Part shown: piece by piece, positions 22,506 through 30,352 of the stretch
How the letters are laid out: each line of letters begins with the position of its first letter
Numbering within the stretch: position 1 is the stretch's first letter
NCBI GenBank assembly: GCA_965229885.1
Contig: CBDDJX010000003.1
Coordinates: 62,001-126,000 of the forward strand
Reading direction: 5' to 3'
Length of the DNA: 64,000 nucleotides
Source: DATLLJ01 sp965229885
GTDB lineage: Bacteria; Acidobacteriota; Vicinamibacteria; Vicinamibacterales; CAVVIG01
Translations under genes and position numbers: made by a program
The notes under the pieces: generated by a model
Databases searched by the model: none
Seen by the model: only the letters and a program-made list of their open reading frames with translations
Told to the model about the DNA's origin: nothing

Positions 22506-23689
22506 CCTCGATAGTCATCCACTACAAGGAACTGGCGCTCAAAGGCCGCAATCGCCCGTGGTTCGTCAAGATTCTTGTCCGCAATTTGAGAGCCGCGCTG
22601 GCCGACTTCGACATTCGGTCGATTCGATCGGTGATGGGCCGTATCGAGATCGATCTCGGCGCCGCGGCGTCCTGGGAATCGGTTCGCGAGCGGGTGCGGC
22701 ATATCTTCGGCATCGCGAACTTCTCCTATGCCGCCAGGGCACCATACGATTTCGAGACGCTTGCCTCCGCGATCCTCGGCGATCTGGGCGATCGCGCCCC
22801 GGCCTCGTTCCGCGTGTCGGCGCGGCGCGCCGACAAGCGCGTGCCGTTCACATCACCCCAGATCGAACGCGAAGTGGGTGGCCTCATCAAGGAGGCCAGG
22901 GGGTGGCATGTCGATCTGGACGATGCCGAGTTGACGATTCATCTGGAGGTGATGTCGGATCACGCTTTCTATTTCTTCGGCAAGGAACCAGGTGCGGGCG
23001 GACTGCCAACCGGGACCGGCGGCCGCGTGGCGTGTCTGCTTTCGGGCGGCATCGATTCACCGGTCGCGGCCTACCGGATGATGCGGCGCGGCTGCTCGGT
23101 GCTGCTCGTCCACTTTCACAGCTATCCTATCCTGTCCCATGCGTCTCAAGAGAAAGTGCGGGAGATCGCGGCGCTGCTGACAAAGTACCAGCTTCGATCG
23201 CGGCTCCTGCTCGTGCCATTCGGCGAGCTGCAGCAGCAGGTCGTGCTCGCCGTGCCTCCCGAGCTTCGCGTCGTCATCTACCGGCGTTTGATGCTGCGGA
23301 TTACCGAGCAGCTCGCGCGAGGCTGGCGGGCGCGCGCGCTCGTGACGGGTGACGTCATCGGCCAGGTCGCGTCGCAGACGCTCGAGAACATGACCGTCAT
23401 TGGGGAGGCGACGACGATGGAGGTCTTGAGACCGCTGGTCGGGATGGACAAGGACGAGATCGTCGCCCAGGCCGAGCGGCTCGGCACGTATCCGATCTCG
23501 ATCATTCCCGACCAGGATTGCTGCCAGCTGTTTACGCCGCGGCACCCGGCCACGCACGCCTCGCTGGCCAACGTGGCGGCGGCGGAGCAGGCGCTGCCGA
23601 TCGGCGACATGGTCACCGCGGCCGTCGCGAAGGCCCGCGTCGAAGATTTCCGATTCCCGGTGCTAGAATACGCGGTGGCGGAGGGATAA
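22502..23689 (+). CDS. thiI: tRNA 4-thiouridine synthetase / thiamine sulfur transfer protein ThiI
   Basis: 395 residues. An N-terminal ferredoxin-like part (IHYKELALKGRNRPWF) and a THUMP domain (about 60-165) precede the PP-loop ATP pyrophosphatase with SGGIDSP at 181-187. The downstream block LVTGDVIGQVASQTLENM is characteristic of ThiI. There is no C-terminal rhodanese domain, so this is the short form that receives sulfur differently from the E. coli protein; s4U8 in tRNA is the likely product. ATG 22502 overlaps the hpnE stop (ATGA), tying it to the hopanoid operon. Confidence 0.93.
   Translation: MTSIVIHYKELALKGRNRPWFVKILVRNLRAALADFDIRSIRSVMGRIEIDLGAAASWESVRERVRHIFGIANFSYAARAPYDFETLASAILGDLGDRAPASFRVSARRADKRVPFTSPQIEREVGGLIKEARGWHVDLDDAELTIHLEVMSDHAFYFFGKEPGAGGLPTGTGGRVACLLSGGIDSPVAAYRMMRRGCSVLLVHFHSYPILSHASQEKVREIAALLTKYQLRSRLLLVPFGELQQQVVLAVPPELRVVIYRRLMLRITEQLARGWRARALVTGDVIGQVASQTLENMTVIGEATTMEVLRPLVGMDKDEIVAQAERLGTYPISIIPDQDCCQLFTPRHPATHASLANVAAAEQALPIGDMVTAAVAKARVEDFRFPVLEYAVAEG
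23671..23679 (+). promoter_or_regulatory. Extended -10 box for the aldolase gene
   Basis: TGCTAGAAT, the same nine bases as before queF, lies in the end of thiI. A start near 23686 would give a leader of about 8 bases, although a Shine-Dalgarno GGAGG is also present before the ATG at 23694. Confidence 0.4.
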
Positions 23690-23693
23690 GACC

Positions 23694-24764
23694 ATGCCGG
23701 CCCAGGAAATCAGCTCTCAATTGGAACAGATCCTAGGAGAGGACGCCGCCCCGCTTCTCCGTCATCAGTGCAAAACCGTTCCTAAAGAGAATCTCCACCT
23801 GCCGGGGCCCGATTACGTCGAGCGTATTTACGGCGCCTCGGATAGGCCGGCGCGCGTGCTCAGCAGTCTGCAATCGCTCATCGATCACGGCCGGCTTGCG
23901 GGAACGGGGTACGTGTCCATTCTGCCGGTCGATCAGGGCATCGAGCATTCCGCGGGTGCGTCATTTGCGCCGAACCCGATGTACTTCGATCCCGGAAATC
24001 TCGTGAAGCTGGCGATCGAAGGCGGGTGCAACGCCGTCGCCTCGACGCTCGGCGTCCTCGGGTCGGTGTCGCGGAAGTACGCCCACAAGATTCCGTTCAT
24101 CCTCAAGGTCAATCACAACGAGTTCCTGTCCTACCCGAACGCGTTCGATCAGATTCGTTTCGCGAGCGTCCGTCAGGCGTTCGACCTGGGCGCCGTGGGT
24201 GTCGGCGCGACGATCTATTTTGGTTCGGAAGAATCGAAACGCCAGATTCAGGAAGTCACCGGGATGTTCCAGCAGGCGCACGAGCTGGGGATGTGCACGA
24301 TCCTGTGGTGTTACCTCCGGAACAGCGCGTTCAAGACGAAGGAAGCCGATTACCACACGGCTGCTGACTTGACGGGACAGGCCAATCATCTCGGCGTGAC
24401 GATCGAGGCGGACATCATCAAGCAGAAGCTGCCCGACAATAATGGCGGGTACAACGCGCTCAGCTTCGGGAAGACGAGCAAGAAGGTCTATTCCGATCTC
24501 ACGACAGATCACCCGATCGACTTGACGAGGTACCAAGTGGCAAATTGCTACATGGGCCGCGCCGGCCTGATCAACTCCGGCGGCGCGTCGTCGGGCGACA
24601 GCGACCTGAAGGAGGCGGTGAAGACCGCGGTCATCAACAAACGCGCCGGTGGAATGGGATTGATTTCGGGTCGAAAGGCGTTTCAGCGCCCGATGAAAGA
24701 AGGCGTTGGATTGTTGAACGCGATCCAGGACGTCTACCTGGACAAGGACGTCACGATCGCGTAG
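23694..24764 (+). CDS. Class I fructose-bisphosphate aldolase, FbaB/DhnA type
   Basis: 356 residues, metal-independent (Schiff base) aldolase of the archaeal/FbaB family. Characteristic blocks are YVSILPVDQGIEHSAGASF (near 85), FILKVNHNEFLSYP (near 135), and the phosphate-binding region at the C-terminus (NSGGASSGDSDLKEAV, GGMGLISGRKAFQRP). It cleaves fructose 1,6-bisphosphate in glycolysis or runs in reverse. GGAGG is 9 bases before the ATG. It starts 4 bases after the thiI stop. Confidence 0.9.
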   Translation: MPAQEISSQLEQILGEDAAPLLRHQCKTVPKENLHLPGPDYVERIYGASDRPARVLSSLQSLIDHGRLAGTGYVSILPVDQGIEHSAGASFAPNPMYFDPGNLVKLAIEGGCNAVASTLGVLGSVSRKYAHKIPFILKVNHNEFLSYPNAFDQIRFASVRQAFDLGAVGVGATIYFGSEESKRQIQEVTGMFQQAHELGMCTILWCYLRNSAFKTKEADYHTAADLTGQANHLGVTIEADIIKQKLPDNNGGYNALSFGKTSKKVYSDLTTDHPIDLTRYQVANCYMGRAGLINSGGASSGDSDLKEAVKTAVINKRAGGMGLISGRKAFQRPMKEGVGLLNAIQDVYLDKDVTIA

Positions 24765-24812
24765 CGGAACGGCTCGAGCGCGTGCTGTTTCACGTTGCCA
24801 GGAGGACTTCGC

Positions 24813-24856
24813 CATGAAACGCCTGCCTGCCCTCGCCCTCGGACTGTTCTTCGCGC
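24813..24856 (+). pseudogene. Head of a lost secreted-protein gene (signal peptide stub)
   Basis: An excellent Shine-Dalgarno (AGGAGG, 8-9 bases upstream) is followed by ATG and a signal-peptide-like sequence, MKRLPALALGLFFA, which then stops after two more codons. The break coincides with the start of homology to the opposed Nudix gene at about 24857. It looks like the 5' end of a real gene whose body was deleted. Confidence 0.5.
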
Positions 24857-25036
24857 GATCTTGATGATCGTGCCGACCGCAATCTTCGGATCGAGATAGA
24901 AGACAAAGCCGCACCGCGTGCAGACGGGCCGCTCCGGTTCGGTGCCTTTCAAGAAACGGCGTTCGAGCCCGCCGCCGCAGCGCGGGCAGAAAGTGAACGC
25001 GGGGGCGTCGTCCTGCGGGTCTAAAGGCGCGGCCAT
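24857..25036 (-). pseudogene. Nudix hydrolase with N-terminal zinc ribbon, head only
   Basis: About 60 codons: FCPRCGGGLERR, then VCTRCGFVFYLDPKIAVGTII, a zinc ribbon (two CxxC pairs) followed by the first strand of a NudC-like Nudix domain. Homology ends at KIAR (about 24857); the Nudix box is absent. Beyond this the frame runs antisense through the signal-peptide stub and the aldolase end. The ATG at 25036 has TATACT ending 7 bases upstream. Confidence 0.65.
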
Positions 25037-25043
25037 ATTCTCA

Positions 25044-25050
25044 GTATAAT
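25044..25050. promoter_or_regulatory. Shared divergent -10 box for def and the Nudix remnant
   Basis: AGTATAAT reads TATAAT on the plus strand (25045-25050), 9 bases before the def ATG, and TATACT on the minus strand (25049-25044), 7 bases before the ATG at 25036. Both transcripts would be leaderless or nearly so. The whole space between start codons is 23 bases, and neither gene has a Shine-Dalgarno. Confidence 0.5.
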
Positions 25051-25059
25051 TCCACCGTC

Positions 25060-25584
25060 ATGTCCATCCTGAAGGTCGCGCGCATGGGTCATCCCGTGCT
25101 GCGCGCCAAGACGCGGCCGATCGAACGGGGCGACATCAAGACCGCCGCCATTCAGAAGCTCATCGACGACATGCTCGACACGATGGCGGAGTATCACGGC
25201 GTCGGCCTGGCGGCGCCACAGGTGCACGAAGGATCGCGGCTGTTTGTCGCAGCGCTCGATGACGGAGAGGACGGCAAGCATAACGCGCCGTACGTGATCG
25301 TCAACCCGGAGATCTCCATCGTCGGCAGCGACATCGTCGAAGACTGGGAAGGATGTCTGAGCATCCCCGACGTGCGGGGCCGCGTGCCGCGGGCGCGGGA
25401 GATCACCGTCCGCGCGCTCGATCGCCATGGGGAGGGCCTTCAGTTGAGCGCACACGATTTTGCCGCACGTGTCATCCAGCACGAAACCGATCACCTCGAC
25501 GGCATGCTGTTTTTCGATCGAATGCGTTCGCTCGAATCGCTGACGTTCCTCGACGAGTATTCCCGGTACTGGACCAAAGACTAG
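25060..25584 (+). CDS. def: Peptide deformylase
   Basis: Removes the formyl group from nascent proteins; metal-dependent. The three family motifs are present: GVGLAAPQ (about residue 48), EGCLSIP (about 97, with the Cys ligand), and QHETDHLDG with His141, Glu142 and His145. The length of 174 is normal. The ATG at 25060 has no Shine-Dalgarno but TATAAT ends 9 bases upstream, consistent with a leaderless mRNA. Confidence 0.95.
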   Translation: MSILKVARMGHPVLRAKTRPIERGDIKTAAIQKLIDDMLDTMAEYHGVGLAAPQVHEGSRLFVAALDDGEDGKHNAPYVIVNPEISIVGSDIVEDWEGCLSIPDVRGRVPRAREITVRALDRHGEGLQLSAHDFAARVIQHETDHLDGMLFFDRMRSLESLTFLDEYSRYWTKD

Positions 25585-25596
25585 GAAAGGTGCTCT

Positions 25597-26604
25597 ATGA
25601 ACACACAATGGCGGCGCCGCCTCCTTTTGCTGGCTCTCATTGGTGCCATCAGTCCGTCGGTTGCGGACGGACAGACGAGTGTTCGTTACTACCGTTACGA
25701 ATTGCTGACGCGAGCACAGGAGTCCACGTACGTGAACGAGGTGCCGTCCGACGCGCGTGGCAGGCACCACGCAGTCGAAACCGACGTGCAAGGACGCGTC
25801 ACGCGGACCGTGGTACTGCGCGGCGAGCGGAAGATCTCCGAGCGCGTGTATTCCTTTGCGGCCGACGGGAAGACTCCGAACGAGTACGAGACGTTCACGG
25901 GCTCCGAAAGAACGGGACGTGTGCGCATTCAGCGGAACGCCGACGGCGGGAGAACGCGTGAGGATTCCTTGACCGTCACCGGAGCTCTGACGGGGTACAC
26001 GCTGTACTCCTACAATGGCGATTCGGTCGAGGCCACGTCTTATTCAAGCGACGGAAAGAAGCAGGCCGTTAATGTCTATTTCTATTCGCCGAAAGACATT
26101 CTCACCCGCGCGACTACATACTCAAATCCAGACGATCAGAGCTTCCACGTGGAGTCGGACTTCGACGACAGGACCGGCGTCAAGAAGGGGAGCACGCAGT
26201 TCGAGGGCGGAGACCTCAGTAGCAGCGGATTGTTCAACTACGACGACGATGGGGATTTGATCCGCCAGGATGTGTTCGACCCCGCCGGCAACTGGTTCGC
26301 CACCGCGGAGCTTGCCGATGGGCTGACGACGAAAAGACTCTACGGCTCCTCAAAGGAACTGCGATACAGCTACGATGAGAGGCGCAGGGTGAAGGAGACG
26401 ACGCTTTTCTATCACGACATGTTCGTCTGTCGCTTCACCTACGATCGGCTCCCTGACGGCACGGCGAAGCGGACGCTTGCCTTTGGGCCGGACGGCGCGC
26501 TGTGGGCGGAATACCCCGATATGGAGATTGTGGACGTCAGGCAGAACGGCCACCCGATCAACGGAAGGCCTGCGGTCATCAACAAGGCTGGAGACTGGTA
26601 CTAG
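25597..26604 (+). CDS. Secreted repeat protein of unknown function
   Basis: 335 residues with a signal peptide (LLLLALIGAISPSVADGQ). The body is made of short degenerate beta repeats such as YYRYELLTRAQEST, GYTLYSYNGDSVEATSYSSDGKK, SGLFNYDDDGDLIRQDVFDPAGNW and RYSYDERRRVKETTLFYHD, resembling YD/RHS-type or YwqK-type repeat units. No catalytic motif is visible. Codon use looks less GC-rich than the neighbours, hinting at transfer. It lies 12 bases after def with a Shine-Dalgarno AGGAAAGG. The 3' end overlaps the thyX stop by 4 bases. Confidence 0.65.
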   Translation: MNTQWRRRLLLLALIGAISPSVADGQTSVRYYRYELLTRAQESTYVNEVPSDARGRHHAVETDVQGRVTRTVVLRGERKISERVYSFAADGKTPNEYETFTGSERTGRVRIQRNADGGRTREDSLTVTGALTGYTLYSYNGDSVEATSYSSDGKKQAVNVYFYSPKDILTRATTYSNPDDQSFHVESDFDDRTGVKKGSTQFEGGDLSSSGLFNYDDDGDLIRQDVFDPAGNWFATAELADGLTTKRLYGSSKELRYSYDERRRVKETTLFYHDMFVCRFTYDRLPDGTAKRTLAFGPDGALWAEYPDMEIVDVRQNGHPINGRPAVINKAGDWY

Positions 26605-28241
26605 ACCTGTCGTTTTCGTTCCATCGCCCGTTCCGACTGTAATCGTTCGAGCTCGACCTCGGAATGATCGGCGAAGTGCATCGCCGCGGCGATGGCGCGG
26701 TGACCGGCGATGTCGGCAATCGCGCGGTGCATCAACTGGCAGACGCGCCTGTAGGCGGGATGCCCCTGGGGCGCGGTCCGCAGCTCGATGACATGCATCG
26801 CCTCGCGGGCGTTCATCTCCATGTAGAACCGCACGCGGTAGGCCATGACGGCCGCATACGGAGCAGCCTCCCGTAATCCATTCGCGGTAAGCGCGTCGTA
26901 GAGCTCTGCCGACTGGCTCATCACCGTTCGCCACTCACGCTGCGCGCCCGCTTCTTCGATCGCCGCCGGCTCGGTGTAGCCGTGGCGCGTGCTGAGCGGT
27001 TGCCACTCGAGTGTGAGCATCCGGTGTCTCTGCAGATCGCGGAACGCACCGTAATCCGTCAGGACGTCAAACCGGTAGCTGGTGCGTTCGAATGCTCGGC
27101 CCGGTTTGTGGCGGCGATTGCCCCGCTCGCCGACGTAGGCCTTGAGGAACGCCGCGCGGTCGTCGATTGAGAGCCGGCGCGCCAGCGCGAGAAGCTGGGC
27201 GTCAGGCAGCGCAGAGTGCGCGTACAGCGCCGCCGCGACCACTTTCAGCTCGCCGTCCGGATCGAAGTCGGTGAGCGTCACCTCCTCGCTCGCCGCCGCC
27301 GGCAGATTCGCAAGAAGGCCGCGGGCGGCCGCATCGAAGTCGCGTCGCGTGTGCGCCAGATATTCGATCCAGCGGCCTCCTCGATTCGGCTGATCGACCC
27401 GTGCCATGAACGCGGGGATCACCTGTCGCAGTTCGGCGAGCATCAGGTCTGCATGCGCGCGCACCTCGGTGAGCGGGTGGGCGAACATGCGAAGCAGCAG
27501 CGCTTCGAACGCCTGCCCAGTTCCGAACAGCCCCACGTTGGAGATCGTCGCCGCCGGCAGCAGTCCGCGCAGCGTGTCGAGTGCTTTCGCGCGGATGACC
27601 GACCGGTAGACGCCGTCGGAATCCCCTGGAGCCTTCGGATACTTGGCGCGAAAATGCGCTTCGAGCGCCGGAATCCATCGCGCGTAGGTGTCGAAAGCGC
27701 CGTCCAGCGTGCGCACGAATGTGTCGCGGAGCGGCGAGCCCTCCAGTTCGGCCGGCACGTGGTACTTCCAGCGGCCGTTCAGGCGATCCGTGTAGGGCAC
27801 ATAACGCGTCGACTGTTCGAGGTAGGCCATCAGGCGACCCCACTCGAGTACTTTCGTCAGGAGGTTCGACACGCCTTCGCACGCGAGATGGGCGCCGCCC
27901 AGTTGCGCGACCGAATCGTCGCCGTACTCGTTCAATACCTTGGCGTACAACTTGTCCGCACGGCTGGTGCCCGTGCCTTCGCCGCTCCCGGCTTCACGGC
28001 TCCCGGCTTCGCGGCGCCCGCCTCGAGGCGGATGGTCAGGGCGAACGTCGGCAAGAAACTCGTCGAGGAACAGCCGCCGAAGCGACTTCGCGGAGCGCGA
28101 GTAGCGTGCGAACAGCGCGCCTTTGACGGTCTCCGGCAGATTGATGAGCGCGAAGACCGGCCCGTCGGTGTTCGAGAAGTACGGCGCGAGAGCCCGGGTC
28201 TCGTCGGGCGTGAAGCAGTCGGTTGTCAAGGGAGCGGACAC
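26601..28241 (-). CDS. thyX: Flavin-dependent thymidylate synthase, tandem-domain form
   Basis: 546 residues, about twice the usual ThyX. The N-terminal half (about 40-260) has YSRSAKSLRRLFLDEF, YGDDSVAQLGGAHLACEG and YLEQSTRYVPY. The C-terminal half (about 320-530) has FERTSYRFDVLTDYGAFRDLQ and the motif RHRMLTLEWQPLSTR, the RHRxxS-x7-type dUMP/FAD-binding signature. Each half keeps different parts of a ThyX active site, as expected for a fused duplicate. It makes dTMP using methylene-THF and FADH2. A low-complexity insert (REAGSREAGSGEG) lies near residue 80. GTG start 28241 is supported by TAGAAT 12 bases upstream. Confidence 0.9.
   Translation of the reverse strand: MSAPLTTDCFTPDETRALAPYFSNTDGPVFALINLPETVKGALFARYSRSAKSLRRLFLDEFLADVRPDHPPRGGRREAGSREAGSGEGTGTSRADKLYAKVLNEYGDDSVAQLGGAHLACEGVSNLLTKVLEWGRLMAYLEQSTRYVPYTDRLNGRWKYHVPAELEGSPLRDTFVRTLDGAFDTYARWIPALEAHFRAKYPKAPGDSDGVYRSVIRAKALDTLRGLLPAATISNVGLFGTGQAFEALLLRMFAHPLTEVRAHADLMLAELRQVIPAFMARVDQPNRGGRWIEYLAHTRRDFDAAARGLLANLPAAASEEVTLTDFDPDGELKVVAAALYAHSALPDAQLLALARRLSIDDRAAFLKAYVGERGNRRHKPGRAFERTSYRFDVLTDYGAFRDLQRHRMLTLEWQPLSTRHGYTEPAAIEEAGAQREWRTVMSQSAELYDALTANGLREAAPYAAVMAYRVRFYMEMNAREAMHVIELRTAPQGHPAYRRVCQLMHRAIADIAGHRAIAAAMHFADHSEVELERLQSERAMERKRQV
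27982..28020 (-). repeat. Coding minisatellite in thyX
   Basis: Two and a half units of a 15-base CGGCTCCCGGCTTCG-like repeat encode REAGS-REAGS-GEG in the N-terminal half of ThyX. Confidence 0.6.
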
Positions 28242-28252
28242 GCTGGGTGCGG

Positions 28253-28259
28253 TATTCTA
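28253..28259. promoter_or_regulatory. Shared divergent -10 box for thyX and the M20 peptidase
   Basis: GGTATTCTAC reads TATTCT on the plus strand (28253-28258), 7 bases before the ATG at 28266, and TAGAAT on the minus strand (28259-28254), 12 bases before the GTG at 28241. Only 24 bases separate the two start codons and no Shine-Dalgarno is seen on either side. Confidence 0.45.
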
Positions 28260-28265
28260 CGGCAC

Positions 28266-29654
28266 ATGAACGACACCGACAAGGTCATCGACTTCATCAA
28301 CCTGAATCGCGATCGCTACCTCGAGGAACTGAAAGGCCTCCTGGCGATTCCCAGCATCAGCGCGCTGCCCGCACATGTCGGCGACGTGAAGCACTGCGCC
28401 GACTGGTGCGCCGGCGAGATGCGCCGCATCGGCCTGCAGAACGTTCGCCTCATCGAGACGCCAGGCAACCCGGTCGTGTACGGCGATTGGCTCGGCGCGC
28501 CGGGCGCGCCGACGATTCTGTTCTACGGACATTACGACGTGCAGCCGGTCGATCCGCTCAACCTGTGGCTGTCGCCGCCGTTCGAGGCGACGATTCGCGA
28601 CGGCGAGATCTACGCGCGCGGCGCGGCGGACGACAAGGGCCAGGTCTTCATGCACTTCAAGGCCGTGGAAGCGCATATGAAACAGAACGGCCGTCTGCCG
28701 GTGAACATGAGGTTCATGATCGAGGGCGAAGAGGAAGTTGGCAGCGGGCATCTGGACGACTTCGTCCGCTCCCACAGGAACGATCTGAAAGCCGACGCCG
28801 TCGTCATTTCCGATTCGGGGATGTTCGCGCGCGGGGTGCCGTCGATGTGTTACGGACTGCGGGGGCTCGTGTACTTCCAGATCGATCTTCGAGGGAGTCA
28901 CACCGATCTGCACTCGGGATCGTTCGGAGGGGCCGTGGCCAATCCGGCGTTTGTGCTCGCGCAGCTCCTCGCGCAGATGAAGGACCGCGGCGGGCGCATC
29001 AAGATTCCAGGCTTTTACGACGATGTGGAGCCGTTGAGGGAGGAGGAGCGGCAGGCGTGGACGACGCTGCCTTTCAACGAGAGGCAGTACAAGAAGGACT
29101 TCGGCATCCCGAAGCTGTTCGGCGAGGCCGGATACACGACGCTCGAGCGGACGTGGGCGCGACCGACGTTCGAAGTCAACGGCCTGCTGTCCGGATTCAC
29201 GGGCGAAGGCGCGAAGACCGTCCTCCCTGCGGTCTCGATGGCGAAGGTCAGCATGAGGCTCGTGCCCAACCAGGATCCGAACAAGATTGCGGAGCTGTTC
29301 GAGGCGCACGTGCGGACCGTAGCACCGAAGACTGTGGAGCTGAAGATTACGCGCATGCACGGCGGCAAGCCCTGGATGACCTCGTTCGATCACCCCTTCG
29401 TGCAGGCCGCCGGCCGCGCGATCGAACGCGGTTTCGGCAAGAAGCCGGTCTTCACGCGCGAGGGCGGATCGATCCCCGTCGTGTCGACGTTTCAGGAGGA
29501 GCTGGGTCTGCCGTCGGTGCTGTTCGGCGTCGGGCTGCCGGACGAGAACGCGCACGCGCCGAACGAGAAGCTGGATCTCGGGAACTTCCACAACGGAATC
29601 ATCGCGTCGGCGATCCTGTACGACGAGATCGCGCACGTCGGAGTGCCCGCCTGA
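28266..29654 (+). CDS. M20 family metallopeptidase (dipeptidase)
   Basis: 462 residues. Zinc-binding and catalytic motifs of M20: FYGHYDVQPVDP (His and Asp ligands, about 88), ARGAADDKGQ (bridging Asp, about 122), MIEGEEEVGSGHL (catalytic Glu pair, about 155) and SGMFARGVPS (Asp region). The dimerisation lid domain (about 205-370) starts with LRGSHTDLHSGSFGGAVANP, typical of CNDP/PepV-like dipeptidases. A C-terminal NFHNGI carries the last His ligand. It is a cytoplasmic dipeptidase by family. No Shine-Dalgarno precedes the ATG. Confidence 0.9.
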   Translation: MNDTDKVIDFINLNRDRYLEELKGLLAIPSISALPAHVGDVKHCADWCAGEMRRIGLQNVRLIETPGNPVVYGDWLGAPGAPTILFYGHYDVQPVDPLNLWLSPPFEATIRDGEIYARGAADDKGQVFMHFKAVEAHMKQNGRLPVNMRFMIEGEEEVGSGHLDDFVRSHRNDLKADAVVISDSGMFARGVPSMCYGLRGLVYFQIDLRGSHTDLHSGSFGGAVANPAFVLAQLLAQMKDRGGRIKIPGFYDDVEPLREEERQAWTTLPFNERQYKKDFGIPKLFGEAGYTTLERTWARPTFEVNGLLSGFTGEGAKTVLPAVSMAKVSMRLVPNQDPNKIAELFEAHVRTVAPKTVELKITRMHGGKPWMTSFDHPFVQAAGRAIERGFGKKPVFTREGGSIPVVSTFQEELGLPSVLFGVGLPDENAHAPNEKLDLGNFHNGIIASAILYDEIAHVGVPA

Positions 29655-29668
29655 GCTAGCGGCAGACA

Positions 29669-30352
29669 GTGTCCCGCCTCGAATCGCTGATCGACGCACT
29701 GCAGCACTTTTACGGTGCGCTTCCCTCGCCGCCGCGCGATCCGTTTGGGCTGTTCGTCTGGGAGGTGCTGTCGGTCCGCTCCACACCACGGAAGCGCGAC
29801 GCGGCGTTCGGCGCGCTCAGGCGGATCCAGGCGCTCAGGCCTGACGCGATGTCGCGCGCGCCCCAGAAGAAGCTCGAGGAGAGCGTCGCGCTTGCCGGTC
29901 CGTACGCGGGGCAGCGGCTGCGCGCCCTTCGAACGGGCGTTGACAGATTCCGTCGTGTGCCGAATCTGCCGAACGTGATTCGGGGCCCGCTGCCGACTAC
30001 CCGCCGATCATTGAAAGGCCTGCCGCAGATGGGCGAGGGCGGCGCCTACCGGATGCTGCTGTTTGCGGCGGACCATCCTGTGTTGCCGGTCGATGCGCCG
30101 GTCAGCCGCGTCGCCAGAAGGCTCGGCTACGGCCGGGAGCACACGGACCTCACGAAGAACGTTCGGTCGGTCCGAGACGCGCTCGTCGGTGAGCTGCAGG
30201 GCGACGCCAAGACGTTCCGCCGTGCGTTCTTGTATCTGTCGAATCACGGCTCCGCCACATGCACGGAGCGCGAGCCTCACTGCGCAGTCTGTGCGCTACT
30301 TAAGGACTGCCCTTACGGACAGGGACAATCAGGGAAGTCCGCAATTAGTTAA
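29669..30352 (+). CDS. HhH-GPD DNA glycosylase, endonuclease III-like
   Basis: 227 residues with the endonuclease III fold and its C-terminal [4Fe-4S] loop (CTEREPHCAVCALLKDCPYG). The catalytic Asp is in VLPVDAPVSRVARRLG. The hairpin reads LPQMGEGGAYRMLLF, where endonuclease III has LPGVGRKTAN; the lyase Lys is therefore replaced by Gly. A monofunctional glycosylase is the natural reading. The Gln of LSQNT is also changed (EVLSVRST). GTG start at 29669, 14 bases after the M20 gene. Convergent overlap of 8 bases with the next gene. Confidence 0.8.
   Translation: MSRLESLIDALQHFYGALPSPPRDPFGLFVWEVLSVRSTPRKRDAAFGALRRIQALRPDAMSRAPQKKLEESVALAGPYAGQRLRALRTGVDRFRRVPNLPNVIRGPLPTTRRSLKGLPQMGEGGAYRMLLFAADHPVLPVDAPVSRVARRLGYGREHTDLTKNVRSVRDALVGELQGDAKTFRRAFLYLSNHGSATCTEREPHCAVCALLKDCPYGQGQSGKSAIS

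Noticed and set aside
28257..29789. Very long open frame on the minus strand across the M20 peptidase
   Set aside because: It is a GC-rich antisense shadow: Arg- and His-rich, no recognisable domain, and it lies over a clear peptidase on the plus strand. The same applies to long minus frames over the PBP (60360-61970) and murE (61967-63301).
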